52,469 nt of DNA from Deltaproteobacteria bacterium (GCA_019307065.1 JAFDKH010000043.1:1-52469); one strand, 5' to 3'. Numbered from the stretch's first letter, positions 7,352 through 16,458 are shown. Numbers and translations are program-made. Notes: a model not told the origin generated them from the sequence alone.

Positions 7352-8226
7352 TACGGGTTGCGGTAACCTGGCTGACGGTATTATTACTTTCGGCCACGGC
7401 CGGAGCCCAGCCGGCCAGTGAACTCTACTTGGGAAAACCCCGGCCAACGACGGTACCCCAACGGGTTGTCTCTTTGGCACCTAACCTGACCGAGATTCTG
7501 TTTGCGATCGAAGCCGGAGACAAGATTGTTGGGGTGACCCGCTATGATGATTTTCCCGAAGAAGTTAAAAAACTTCCTAAAATCGGCGGGTTTCTTGATC
7601 CTAGCTTGGAGGCCATATTGGCCCTCAGGCCTAATCTTGTGGTCTGTGTGAAAAACTCGGGGGCTAAGGACAGGCTCGAGGCCCTGGCGCGCATGGGAGT
7701 TCCGATACTTGTGCTGCCCGCTTATAGAATGAAAGATATCTACACCTCAATTCGGGTGCTGGGTGAGGTTTTTCATAAGACTGACGTAGCACAGAGTCTG
7801 ATCCAGACAATGAAGACCCGGGTTAAGCGGGTCGAGCAAAAAGTCAAGGGCCTGCCAAAACCGGCGGTCTTGTTGGTTTACGGGCACCGACCGGTTGTGG
7901 CGGCCGGTAGTGACAGTTTCGGGGATGCCATGCTTTCTCTGGCCGGAGGAGAAAACGTGCTCAAGAAAACCAAAATCCGCTATCCGATGGTTCCCATGGA
8001 GCAGGTTATTCACTTGAAGCCGCAGGTAATAATTGATGCTTCGGCAAGCGGAACAGGAGCCGAAATGACCCAGTCAGAGCTCGAGAAAACGTGGAAAACC
8101 TGGAAAATTGTTCCGGCAATCAAGACCGGCAGGCTTCATTTTTTCGATTCCGCCCTCTGGTTTCGCCCAGGCCCCCGCATTGTGGACGGGTTAGAGAAGT
8201 TAGCCGAGATCCTGCACCCCGAATAG
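7348..8226 (+). CDS. btuF: Periplasmic cobalamin-binding protein (BtuF-like)
   Basis: The protein has 292 residues. A signal peptide (1-20) precedes a helical-backbone metal/cobalamin-binding fold: R-V-V-S-L-A-P-N-L-T-E-I-L-F-A-I, G-V-T-R-Y-D-D-F-P, K-I-G-G-F-L-D-P-S-L-E-A-I-L-A-L-R-P-N-L and, in lobe two, A-G-S-D-S-F-G-D-A-M-L-S-L-A-G-G-E-N-V. These match the BtuF/FhuD class that delivers B12 to BtuCD. It overlaps the propeller lipoprotein gene by 4 bases, so the three genes form one translationally coupled operon. The family alone also covers siderophore binders; the riboswitch makes cobalamin most likely. Confidence 0.85.
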   Translation: MIRVAVTWLTVLLLSATAGAQPASELYLGKPRPTTVPQRVVSLAPNLTEILFAIEAGDKIVGVTRYDDFPEEVKKLPKIGGFLDPSLEAILALRPNLVVCVKNSGAKDRLEALARMGVPILVLPAYRMKDIYTSIRVLGEVFHKTDVAQSLIQTMKTRVKRVEQKVKGLPKPAVLLVYGHRPVVAAGSDSFGDAMLSLAGGENVLKKTKIRYPMVPMEQVIHLKPQVIIDASASGTGAEMTQSELEKTWKTWKIVPAIKTGRLHFFDSALWFRPGPRIVDGLEKLAEILHPE

Positions 8227-8254
8227 GCTCACCTGAAGTAGCAAGGGAAAAGAC

Positions 8255-8298
8255 TTGACCTCATCCGGATAATCGGATCTAATATATCAACCGATATA
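8255..8298 (+). promoter_or_regulatory. Sigma-70-type promoter overlapped by an inverted repeat
   Basis: TTGACC (8255-8260), a 17-base spacer and TCTAAT (8278-8283) form a good promoter for the AAA ATPase gene. An interrupted inverted repeat overlaps it: TCCGG-N3-ATCGG (8264-8276) pairs with CCGAT-N3-CCGGA (8291-8303), and the right part also contains TATATC-AACC-GATATA (8283-8298). An operator for a repressor is likely; which protein binds is unknown. Confidence 0.6.
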
Positions 8299-8309
8299 CC
8301 GGAGGGTTT

Positions 8310-9560
8310 GTGCGCATCTGGCGACAAAGCGAGATTGACACAATAACTAAAAGCCTGGATAACGACAGGATTGTAGTTGTAAGTGGCGTAAGAGGCTCCG
8401 GGAAATCAACAGTTCTCAAGAAAATAGCTGACAACCTGACAAACAAAGAGGGGACAGGGCATGCTGTAGTTCAGATCGATCTGGAAGATCCCCGCTTTGC
8501 ACCGCATCCAGAGACAGAAAGTCTGGAATTATTCTCAAGGGCGACTATAGACAACCAGCCCAACACTAAAACCTTGGTGATCCTGGACGAAGCCGGCCTG
8601 GTGAATGGCTGGCTTGACTGGGCCAAAGACATTAGAAAACGCGCCAAAGTAGGAATTCTGGCAAGTGTCAGCGGACCAAGTGACGTTCGTTCAGACGAAA
8701 AACAATCAGAAGTGTCTCAGCATCACCTCTATCCTCTTAGTTTCGGGCAATGGTTGGCTGAATTCACCGATGTATCGGTTGATAATGGCGAGGAGAGAAG
8801 GCAGTTATCGACCTACCTGGAAACAGGTGGGTTACCGGTCAGCTGGTTAAGTGAACACCGAAGACACGATCTAGCGGATCTGTTCTATCACACTCTTTTC
8901 CGCGATATCATTCTTAGACATGAAGTCCGTGGTGTTGATAAGTTGACCGCTATAGCGGTTTATTTAGTATCAATGACGGCCTCACCAATTTCCGTATCAC
9001 AAATAAGGGGATTGCTATCGAAGTCGGTGGATCAGGCTCGTGGTTTTCTTTCTCATCTCGAACAATCGGGACTGATTCGGTTGGTATCCAGAGTCGAGGA
9101 CCAGAAACGAAAGCGAGCCCAGGCCGCCAGGCTTTGCTTTGCCGCCGACACCGGGTTGGCTGTCGCTCTTTCTTCAGGCACGATTGACAAACAAAAGCTC
9201 GCCATGACAGCAACTTACAATGAACTTCGCAGAATGAATCTAGGGATTATGGCCTGGCGGGCCAAGGGCAAATTGGGTCTGGCAGTTGCAAAAGATTCGG
9301 GTAAAACAGTCTTGATACAGGTCGAATTCGATTCCGATCCGGTCGGAGGGCTTGGACCTCTCACAAAAGCCATGACCGAGTATAAATGCCAGTTGGGCAT
9401 GTTGCTATCCGGCAACCCCCGGGTAGGCAAGAAAAAGGTTCGCTCGGGTATTGTCCATGAGGTTTCGGTATGGTCCTGGTTGTTGAATCCTCAAATACCC
9501 GGAATCCATCGACTTGACTATCCGGATACAGAGGAAACAGAAATTCCAGCCAAGGCCTAG
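8310..9560 (+). CDS. AAA ATPase of the AAA_14/DUF4143 type
   Basis: The protein has 416 residues and starts with GTG after GGAGGG. Walker A is G-V-R-G-S-G-K-S-T (26-34), Walker B L-V-I-L-D-E-A (89-95). The middle has the family's Y-L-E-T-G-G-L-P motif and a winged-helix (about 215-260, I-S-V-S-Q-I-R-G-L-L-S-K-S). In this family the C-terminus is usually a PD-(D/E)XK-like domain with an E-V-D and an I-E-V-K motif; here the matching place reads L-I-Q-V-E-F-D, so the nuclease-like site looks degenerate. The gene has its own promoter and is not overlapped with the B12 operon. Its role is unknown; members occur widely as accessory genes. Confidence 0.75.
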   Translation: MRIWRQSEIDTITKSLDNDRIVVVSGVRGSGKSTVLKKIADNLTNKEGTGHAVVQIDLEDPRFAPHPETESLELFSRATIDNQPNTKTLVILDEAGLVNGWLDWAKDIRKRAKVGILASVSGPSDVRSDEKQSEVSQHHLYPLSFGQWLAEFTDVSVDNGEERRQLSTYLETGGLPVSWLSEHRRHDLADLFYHTLFRDIILRHEVRGVDKLTAIAVYLVSMTASPISVSQIRGLLSKSVDQARGFLSHLEQSGLIRLVSRVEDQKRKRAQAARLCFAADTGLAVALSSGTIDKQKLAMTATYNELRRMNLGIMAWRAKGKLGLAVAKDSGKTVLIQVEFDSDPVGGLGPLTKAMTEYKCQLGMLLSGNPRVGKKKVRSGIVHEVSVWSWLLNPQIPGIHRLDYPDTEETEIPAKA

Positions 9561-9587
9561 CAAGAAAAGACCTCAGAAACTAAAGCA

Positions 9588-11021
9588 TCACTCCCGCGCC
9601 ATCTTCTCTGAGCTTGACCGGTCGGGAACCAAATTGGCCGGCATCCATGAATCCAGACGAATAATCGGCTGCTCGTTGTCGAACGCCAAATGCAGGTAGT
9701 TTCTCATGCCTGGCCGCAACGTTTTGGCATCGAACTTTTTCATGATCGGGGCCCAGGTGCCTGTGTTTACGAGGGATATGTTTTTTGAGATTGGTAATAG
9801 CCTGGGCTCATGAGTGTGCCCGAAGGCTACAACTCGCACATCGAGCAATTTCGATATTCTCCTGGCGACAACCGGCAGATGCTTCTCAATTGTAAAAATT
9901 GTTTCTCCCTTGACGGCCCATTCGTAAATGAAAAACAGCAGTGGAAAACTCGACAGAGGTACCATCAGCTTAATCCATAACGGAATCGAAACTAATGCCA
10001 AGGTAATCGTTAAACCTGTCATGATTAAAGCAATCAAGGCTCGATCAATCCAGAACTCTCTCATTATTCTGTAGAAACGCGATGTTATTGGAACTTTTTG
10101 CAAACCGTAAATTGCCTTGACTGTATCCAGGCCCAGGGCCTGGCGCTCAGAAATTTGCGCGAAGGCAGCATCAAGATCGGGTGGATTGGACAATAAACGT
10201 TTTTTGATTTTGAGCAGTTTGCCCATCACCACCAAACTGCCCCAAAACCAATTCAGCAAAAGATTTCTGCGAGTGAAGGCATATTTCTTCAGCCAGTGAA
10301 AGAAATAACTGAACACATTCAAGATGTAATCTGAGCTGTAAGGGTTGAAAAAACCCATTCTGCTCATCAGGTAGCGATTGGAAAGGTTACCCATCGGCAG
10401 AGCTATAAATTCCTTGCCTTTTTTTTCCACCGTGGGCGAGGTCAGGTAGCGAAAGGCGCTATAATGGTCGTACTGCTGACCATGCTCAACGTAGATCTCA
10501 CCCGGGACCTGAAAAAACCAGGGTTCGAATCGTACGGCAGCATCGCCATGGGAACCACCGATCTTTGTGGTACGTTTCTTCAGAGCATCGAGAAACACTT
10601 TTTGAACCGCCGGAAAATGGAATTCTCTATCGTGATTGCCCATTATTACAATCAACTGATGGCCGCCACTGATGAATTCAGCCAGGCTATTCATGAACCC
10701 GGGATGATCAGATAGTACCCGCTCGAGTTTCCAGGCCGATTTCTCCTCAGTGGCATCCAGTCCGCGTCTGCGCTCAGAGAAACTGACCGGCCAGGCAGGT
10801 TTTTCCGGTACAACCGTCACCATATCAAAATCAATAGTATCTCCATTCATTATCAGGGTTAGCCTGTCTGCCTGACTCGCCTGAGCAACAAAGTGCCTGA
10901 GCATGTCCCCGAATTCCTGATCGAAAACAAAGCGTGAGCTCTTATGGGCCTTCCAGCCATCCGGATGATCTTCGATGTCGCAAAGATGAAGGTCGGATAT
11001 GACTAAGTATTGATTGCCCAT
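9588..11021 (-). CDS. Calcineurin-like metallophosphoesterase with membrane segments
   Basis: The protein has 477 residues from the ATG at 11021; a TTG four codons upstream is less likely. The five metallophosphoesterase motifs are present: S-D-L-H-L-C-D (9-15), M-N-G-D-T-I-D-F, M-G-N-H-D-R-E, V-E-H-G-Q-Q-Y-D and F-G-H-T-H-E-P-R. The motif set resembles the LpxH-type hydrolases of UDP-diacylglucosamine, but two hydrophobic helices (about 325-375) are inserted before the last motif, so it is membrane-bound and not a plain LpxH. It is the last gene of a three-gene minus-strand cluster, 25 bases after the second phosphoesterase. Substrate unknown. Confidence 0.8.
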   Translation of the reverse strand: MGNQYLVISDLHLCDIEDHPDGWKAHKSSRFVFDQEFGDMLRHFVAQASQADRLTLIMNGDTIDFDMVTVVPEKPAWPVSFSERRRGLDATEEKSAWKLERVLSDHPGFMNSLAEFISGGHQLIVIMGNHDREFHFPAVQKVFLDALKKRTTKIGGSHGDAAVRFEPWFFQVPGEIYVEHGQQYDHYSAFRYLTSPTVEKKGKEFIALPMGNLSNRYLMSRMGFFNPYSSDYILNVFSYFFHWLKKYAFTRRNLLLNWFWGSLVVMGKLLKIKKRLLSNPPDLDAAFAQISERQALGLDTVKAIYGLQKVPITSRFYRIMREFWIDRALIALIMTGLTITLALVSIPLWIKLMVPLSSFPLLFFIYEWAVKGETIFTIEKHLPVVARRISKLLDVRVVAFGHTHEPRLLPISKNISLVNTGTWAPIMKKFDAKTLRPGMRNYLHLAFDNEQPIIRLDSWMPANLVPDRSSSEKMARE

Positions 11022-11046
11022 GATGTTCTTCAAAAAAATTGCGGCC

Positions 11047-12534
11047 TCATTTTATTGGGCCGGGAGTGCCTGCCAATGTGATCCGTTCTTCTTCTATGCC
11101 GTCTAGGCCTACATGAAAAACCATCAAGTGCGAACGAGTGTCGATCGAAAATCCTTCGGGTTCATTGTGAGTATACAAAGTAGCACCGCCACCGCCGCTG
11201 GTCAGATAGACAACGCCGTTTTCTTCTTTGCGGGCGTAGAGATGTGCATGCCCGGAGACAACATAGGCAACATTGTGCTCGACCGCCAGTGATTTCAGCT
11301 TGTTGGCCTCTTGTATGTTGAGATTGGAATTAAAGTCTGGGCGGAGAGTTTTTCCATGTAAGGGGTGCGGTGGAGGATGCAAGGCAATGATTTTCCAATG
11401 ATCTTTCCTCGCAGAGCGCAGCTTTTTGATTAACCAATCAAATTGGGCATCTCCAATTCCGTAGCCAGTCGACTGCCAGTCGGTTGCATCAATAATTGCG
11501 AAAAAAAGCCGGTCAATCGAGAACACGAATCGTTCAGGTCCGAATAGTCTTTGAAAATGAGCGTCTCCCTGTGCTCTGGTCTCATGGTTTCCCTTCACAA
11601 AATAGACTGGAATTCCAATGTCACGCGTATTTTCAAAAAATGTATTCAGTTCGGTCGGAAGACTGTTCCGCGTGTAATCGCCGACTGCCAACATGAACAA
11701 AGGATCGGCCGCACTCTTTACCTGTCTCAATAATTGCTTGAAGATACCGATATTCTGTTTCACGTCTCCGCCTAATACAAATGAAAACGGATATGCTAGC
11801 TTCCGCGGTTTCAGGTTCAGCCAAACTTTTTCTCCAGGCTCCAGCTTGCCACTCAGGCTTAGCGCCAGCGGACTTGTCCGGGCAAGCTTGATTTTTCCCG
11901 GACCGGCTTCAGCCCGTGAAGAGTGCTGGCTGAGCCGTTCGGAAGCGTTGTCGATGATCATGTCGATCGAAACGGACTTCTTGCTGCTGTTGTGAGCCGA
12001 AAGCACAAGCGCGGGACCCAGGGCCCGTACATGCCATGTGTTTTTTTCCCTACGCAGTAGGGCTCCGCCTCTGACCCTGTATTTAACCCCGTTTCGAAAC
12101 CACTGCGAGGTATCTTCAAAAATCTCAACAGCCGGTTCGTTGGAGATGAGCATGTAAGAACGCCCATTTACCGGATAGATGACGCGCACCCGGTCTGGGG
12201 CCAGTTTTTCAACCTTAATGAGGGGTTTTTCCCGTTGGCCATATCTGAAAAAGAGCTGTTCCGGTTTGACCTGCGGCCCGACCAGCTCCAGAGTGCAGGT
12301 TTTGGGTTCGGTCGAGTGCATGTTGTCGAGTATGAAGGACGACGGAAATGATATCATCTTGAAAACCGGCACGGGATCGATCCCACCTATTCCCACGCCC
12401 AATAGCTGACTGGGACGCATGCCGCAGAGGCCTGGTTGTGCTTTAGGCTTGGGCTCCTGGGTGCAGCCGGCCCAAAAGGCCACCAGACCAACAACAAAAA
12501 AACAAATCACCTTGCTATAGTTCTTTGTCTTCAC
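11047..12534 (-). CDS. Lipoprotein metallophosphoesterase
   Basis: The protein has about 495 residues. The lipoprotein signal ends at a Cys after F-W-A-G (about residue 24). An N-terminal region of about 230 residues of beta-rich, unknown fold precedes the phosphoesterase domain, which has G-G-D-V, V-G-D-Y-T-R-N, K-G-N-H-E-T, L-H-P-P-P-H and S-G-H-A-H-L-Y. These resemble purple-acid-type/extracellular phosphatases. GTG 12534 is chosen because AAGGAGAGG lies 9 bases upstream; an ATG at 12561 is also in frame. Its first codons overlap the end of the UDP-sugar pyrophosphorylase gene by 20 bases, so the two are probably translationally coupled. Confidence 0.75.
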   Translation of the reverse strand: MKTKNYSKVICFFVVGLVAFWAGCTQEPKPKAQPGLCGMRPSQLLGVGIGGIDPVPVFKMISFPSSFILDNMHSTEPKTCTLELVGPQVKPEQLFFRYGQREKPLIKVEKLAPDRVRVIYPVNGRSYMLISNEPAVEIFEDTSQWFRNGVKYRVRGGALLRREKNTWHVRALGPALVLSAHNSSKKSVSIDMIIDNASERLSQHSSRAEAGPGKIKLARTSPLALSLSGKLEPGEKVWLNLKPRKLAYPFSFVLGGDVKQNIGIFKQLLRQVKSAADPLFMLAVGDYTRNSLPTELNTFFENTRDIGIPVYFVKGNHETRAQGDAHFQRLFGPERFVFSIDRLFFAIIDATDWQSTGYGIGDAQFDWLIKKLRSARKDHWKIIALHPPPHPLHGKTLRPDFNSNLNIQEANKLKSLAVEHNVAYVVSGHAHLYARKEENGVVYLTSGGGGATLYTHNEPEGFSIDTRSHLMVFHVGLDGIEEERITLAGTPGPIK

Positions 12535-14332
12535 CAGGCCCAACCTCTCCTTCGATGTCATTAGAAATTATTCTACCAGCTGGTATTTTCAAACGTGCGC
12601 CTGGCCCGATGCGCATGGCCACCCGGACCCCTTTTTTTATTACAACACCGCGACCAATAGATAGTCGGCTGATATTCTTACCGGTAACTTTTACATTTCG
12701 AGCCCGATCGATTTCAACGTTGCCGTATGGCAGAGCTCCGTCAATTATCAATGAGCTGCCTTCGTGCAAGTCCAGCGATCCGCTACTGACCGGAGCCCCG
12801 TGCTCGTCGGATTGACGAACACAAAGATAAAGCCGAGATCCGGCTCGCAAGTTCCAGCCGGGCCCAATGCCGTGTCGGCTCAGTTCACTCGCATCCGTTC
12901 CACAGGCCGGGTGCAGGTCGCATAGCGAGTCTTCTTCGACAGTTGCCTGCGTGCTTCGCAGTCGACTAACAAACATGGCCGACAACATTTTTGTCGAAGA
13001 CTCAACGGAATCTACACCGGTTACATTCTTGGTCGGGATGAAGTATTCAGCCCGGGAAACTTCGTAGGCCTGGATTCGATCTGGCGCGAGTAGCCGGGTA
13101 ATATGCTGGTTGAGCATCTCCATCGAGCTGGCACCGATTTCTCCGATGCGAGAGGCCACCTTCTTGCCGGTATACAATGTGGGTTCGAGATCGGACCGGA
13201 TCGCCGCGAGGGCAAACAAGTTTGTATTTGTGTTGCCGGCCTCGTGCAACAAGCGGCCGCTGCCCGGATCATGCTGTTGGGCGACTGCCGGATCGAGTAC
13301 GTTGTACTCGACGACTTCAATCTTGCCGCTTGACTTGAGCAGCATCAGGACGCCGACTTTTTCATGGGGGTCGGTCTTTCGAACAGCGCTCAAGGTAAAC
13401 AGAGCCTTTTCACGTAAATGAAATCCCAAACGGGCCGGGTCGAACGGTCGTGCGGCCGGGTTGTCGACGTTGTGCATGATCAGGTTGCCGACCCCTTGTT
13501 GCTGCAGGAATTCATTCAGGGGCAGGTCGTTTTTACGTGATGCCAGCAGGGCCCGGTAAACACCTCCATGTCCGTCTCCGGTCTTGCTCAAATGACCAGC
13601 TTCGTCTAAGACAATCAAGTCACCGCCATCATCCAGGCGGGGTTCTCGGGCTTGCTGGAAAGCAATCCAGCCTTCCGGCGGGAATCCCCAAAAATCATGC
13701 CGACGAAAAAACTGCAGCGTGCGTTCATGTGTCAGCAAGCTGGTCAACAGCAAAACCCAGGGTAGTTTCTTGTAGGTAACCGCGCAATCAAGGGCCTGGG
13801 CTATGATGATTTCGTAGAAGCTCAGGCCGCCAACTGGTGATATGGGGAAAACACCCTTAGGATCCCGCGGATCGAATTTTCTATTGCGCAACATTTCGTT
13901 GGGTACAGACAGGGCATCGTGCAGCTGATCGATCTGGGAAAAAAACCGAGTGCCGGCGCCACCGGCAAATGCAATCGAAGCCCAGGCCCCACTGGACAAA
14001 GATTTTATACCGGCTGTAATGTCGGCCTTATTGCGCGCCTGTTGCTCTTCAAGGGTTACTAGCGGGACCGGCTCGACATCTTCGGGCAGTAGCGGTTTTT
14101 GTTCACCCTGCGCAAGAGCTTTGCGGTGCCGGTCGATACGTTCGATATCCAGGTTGGCGGCTTCTTGAAGGAAGGTTTCGATAGTTTGGACTGAAGCATC
14201 TGAAAGGTATTTCTTAAATACTCCGGCTAAACCTTTTTTCAAAAGAAGTTCGACGGTCGCTTCAAAAGAGGCGTTGCGCCCAAGGAGTACTTCTAATGCC
14301 GGGCAAGATGCGAATAAACTCTTCGTGGTCAT
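12515..14332 (-). CDS. UDP-sugar pyrophosphorylase-like protein (UDPGP family)
   Basis: The protein has 605 residues; ATG 14332 follows GGAG by 5 bases. The nucleotidyltransferase signature F-A-G-G-A-G-T-R-F (about 119-127) is followed by D-P-K-G-V-F-P-I-S-P, F-Q-Q, T-G-D-G-H-G-G-V-Y-R-A-L and H-N-V-D-N, as in the eukaryote-like UDP-GlcNAc/UDP-Glc pyrophosphorylases, then V-G-V and V-V-E-Y-N. These make UDP-sugars from UTP and sugar 1-phosphate. About 110 C-terminal residues with alternating I/V/G look like a beta-helix extension. The eukaryote-like type in a bacterium, coupled to two phosphoesterases, is unusual; which sugar is used cannot be told. Confidence 0.78.
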   Translation of the reverse strand: MTTKSLFASCPALEVLLGRNASFEATVELLLKKGLAGVFKKYLSDASVQTIETFLQEAANLDIERIDRHRKALAQGEQKPLLPEDVEPVPLVTLEEQQARNKADITAGIKSLSSGAWASIAFAGGAGTRFFSQIDQLHDALSVPNEMLRNRKFDPRDPKGVFPISPVGGLSFYEIIIAQALDCAVTYKKLPWVLLLTSLLTHERTLQFFRRHDFWGFPPEGWIAFQQAREPRLDDGGDLIVLDEAGHLSKTGDGHGGVYRALLASRKNDLPLNEFLQQQGVGNLIMHNVDNPAARPFDPARLGFHLREKALFTLSAVRKTDPHEKVGVLMLLKSSGKIEVVEYNVLDPAVAQQHDPGSGRLLHEAGNTNTNLFALAAIRSDLEPTLYTGKKVASRIGEIGASSMEMLNQHITRLLAPDRIQAYEVSRAEYFIPTKNVTGVDSVESSTKMLSAMFVSRLRSTQATVEEDSLCDLHPACGTDASELSRHGIGPGWNLRAGSRLYLCVRQSDEHGAPVSSGSLDLHEGSSLIIDGALPYGNVEIDRARNVKVTGKNISRLSIGRGVVIKKGVRVAMRIGPGARLKIPAGRIISNDIEGEVGPGEDKEL

Positions 14333-14471
14333 TGTTGCTCCGAGCAATAATCCTCCGTTTCTTTGTCTGGGAAGTCAACAAGTTACTCCATGTTATCCGA
14401 TCAGGTCGGCCGGCGTGGGGGCTGAGGCATAAAAGGTCGATCAATACAAGCAGTCGAGTTATGATGGCGCC

Positions 14472-15518
14472 GTGACTGAAAAAGTAAAAGAATCCGGCAA
14501 GGTCTTGACCCTGGGGCGCTTTATCAAGATAAACGGCCTATTGTTGTTGGTTGCTCTGGCCAGTATTGCTGCCAGCGTCTTGATTGGTCAAGGTGGAACG
14601 GATTTCAGTGCTTTGTGGCCGCTGGACACTGAAAACAACGAAGTTGCCGCAACCATTTTACTGGCTCGCCTGCCGCGCACCCTCTTGGCGGCCCTGGTGG
14701 GAGCTGCCCTGGCGGCGGTTGGAGTGGCATTTCAAGCCCTGTTGCGTAATCCCCTGGCCGATCCGTTCATCATGGGTGTTTCCGGGGGCGCGGCTCTTGG
14801 CGGGACTCTGGCCCTGGCCGTGTTTGGCGGTGGGGTTGCGTCGAGTATCGCCCTGCAATGCCCGGCCGCCTTTGTCGGGGCACTGGCTGCGACTTTACTG
14901 GTATACAGGGTTGGCAAAGTAGCCGGCCGGGTCGACACGGTTACAATTCTCCTGGTGGGTGTCGTTTTTAACGCCTTCGCCTCGGCGGTTATCATGTTCA
15001 TCAAAACGGTTGTGACCGCGACAAAAACACAGGAGATTTTAGTCTGGCTGATGGGCAGCCTTGGATATCGCGAGTACTCGACGATTCTTGTCATTGGCAT
15101 TGGTGTTTTCATCGGAATCGGGATTCTGTTTTGTATGGCCAGCCGGATGAACGCTCTGGCGCTGGGCGAGCAAGGTGCGGCCCACCTGGGTGTTGATGTT
15201 GAAAAAACAAAACTGATCATATTTTTTACCGCATCACTTCTGGTTGGCCTGGCAGTTTCTGTCTCGGGACTAGTCGGATTTGTCGGTTTGATCGTGCCGC
15301 ATGTGACTCGACTTATGTTCGGCCCCGACCACCGCCTGTTGCTGCCGGCTTCGGTTTTGGCGGGATGCATCTTTTTGGTGCTGGCTGACTTATCCGCCCG
15401 CTTGCTCTTCATCCCCTTAACCACAGAGCCGCCGGTGGGTGTCGTGACTGCCTTTTTGGGCGGGCCGTTCTTTTTACTGCTGCTTAGAAAGCGACATCGG
15501 ACGGCTTTCGTCGACTAG
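14472..15518 (+). CDS. btuC: FecCD/BtuC-type ABC permease
   Basis: The protein has 348 residues, starting with GTG. Many membrane helices and the family motifs are seen: L-L-A-R-L-P-R-T-L-L-A-A-L-V-G, L-L-R-N-P-L-A-D-P, G-V-S-G-G-A-A-L-G, V-S-G-L-V-G-F-V-G-L-I-V-P-H-V-T-R and the last part with A-D-L-S-A-R-L. This is the BtuC/FecCD family that imports cobalamin or iron chelates. Only one such gene is in the window and btuF and btuD are nearby, so cobalamin is likely. A tiny open frame ATGATGGCGCCGTGA ends on the start codon (GTGA), perhaps coupling its translation. No riboswitch precedes it, unlike btuB. Confidence 0.85.
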   Translation: MTEKVKESGKVLTLGRFIKINGLLLLVALASIAASVLIGQGGTDFSALWPLDTENNEVAATILLARLPRTLLAALVGAALAAVGVAFQALLRNPLADPFIMGVSGGAALGGTLALAVFGGGVASSIALQCPAAFVGALAATLLVYRVGKVAGRVDTVTILLVGVVFNAFASAVIMFIKTVVTATKTQEILVWLMGSLGYREYSTILVIGIGVFIGIGILFCMASRMNALALGEQGAAHLGVDVEKTKLIIFFTASLLVGLAVSVSGLVGFVGLIVPHVTRLMFGPDHRLLLPASVLAGCIFLVLADLSARLLFIPLTTEPPVGVVTAFLGGPFFLLLLRKRHRTAFVD

Positions 15519-15537
15519 TGGTCCTGCCGGGTGAGAT

Positions 15538-16410
15538 CTAGATCAGGTTGTGTCTCTTTAGAACCCGATAACAATCCGTCATTCCCAGTTCCATCAGCTC
15601 TTTGGCCTTGTCGCCGGAAACGATCAAGTAGCTTCCAACGTTGCCGAGATCTCGCGAGGGATAGATCGCTATTACCTTGACCGGCCGGTAGGGTTTATGT
15701 CGAAAAGTGTCGGGATCGATACCCAAAGAAACCAGTCGTTCAATCTCCTGATTGGTATTGTCTATTTGTTTGCGATCGGCACTGATTGATGACGAAAGAA
15801 TGACCTCCAGTACTCGATCGGCAAGTTGGAACAAGTTGGAAGGTGGTCTCAAGCGCGGACGTCGTGGAGACAAAAAAACCGTAAAAATACGATCGGCACC
15901 GGCATTCAGCAGCGGCTTCAAGGGTCGTAAAAGTGAAAACGCGCCGTCGATATACCAGTGCTTGCCGATTCGAACGGGAGGAAAGAGGATCGGAATAGCC
16001 GACGACGCAAGCACATGTCGATAGGTGATATCCGAGCTAGTGAAGATCTCGTTCGTTCGTAAGGTAATATTTGTAGCCGAGATGACAACCTGGAGTGGTG
16101 AATGCGGCAGGCGGGCCCAGTGTACTTCATCGCGCAGGCGCTTGAACAATGCGCGATTGTCAAATAACGAGGTCCAGGTTCTCAGCTTCCAGACGTCCAG
16201 CCGTGGACGGTAAACCTTGAAAGTCGACATATTTTGCCAGACTTCAGCCAGTTCGTCTAGCTGTCCGGTCGCCGCCAGGACGGCATTGATCGCCCCGACG
16301 CTTGCTCCGCCGATCAACTTGATTGGAGGGCCATCTTTCATCAAGGCCCGAAGAACGCCTACCTCATAGGCCCCGCGCGCGCCACCGCCGGACAAAAAGA
16401 CGGCGTTCAT
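15538..16410 (-). CDS. Patatin-like phospholipase
   Basis: The protein has about 290 residues from ATG 16410, giving a family-like start L-S-G-G-G-A-R-G-A-Y-E-V-G. The oxyanion motif G-G-G-A-R-G, the nucleophile S37 in G-A-S-V-G and the catalytic D155 in Y-I-D-G-A-F complete the Ser-Asp dyad. An open frame continues upstream to 16479 but enters the dispersed repeat and lacks family sequence. It lies between btuC and btuD on the opposite strand; no B12 link is apparent. It likely acts as a cytoplasmic lipid acyl hydrolase, as no signal peptide is seen. Confidence 0.88.
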   Translation of the reverse strand: MNAVFLSGGGARGAYEVGVLRALMKDGPPIKLIGGASVGAINAVLAATGQLDELAEVWQNMSTFKVYRPRLDVWKLRTWTSLFDNRALFKRLRDEVHWARLPHSPLQVVISATNITLRTNEIFTSSDITYRHVLASSAIPILFPPVRIGKHWYIDGAFSLLRPLKPLLNAGADRIFTVFLSPRRPRLRPPSNLFQLADRVLEVILSSSISADRKQIDNTNQEIERLVSLGIDPDTFRHKPYRPVKVIAIYPSRDLGNVGSYLIVSGDKAKELMELGMTDCYRVLKRHNLI

Positions 16411-16458
16411 TGTCTGGTCTCGTAATTGAAGTTTAATAGCACTAGAAATAACTTCCAA

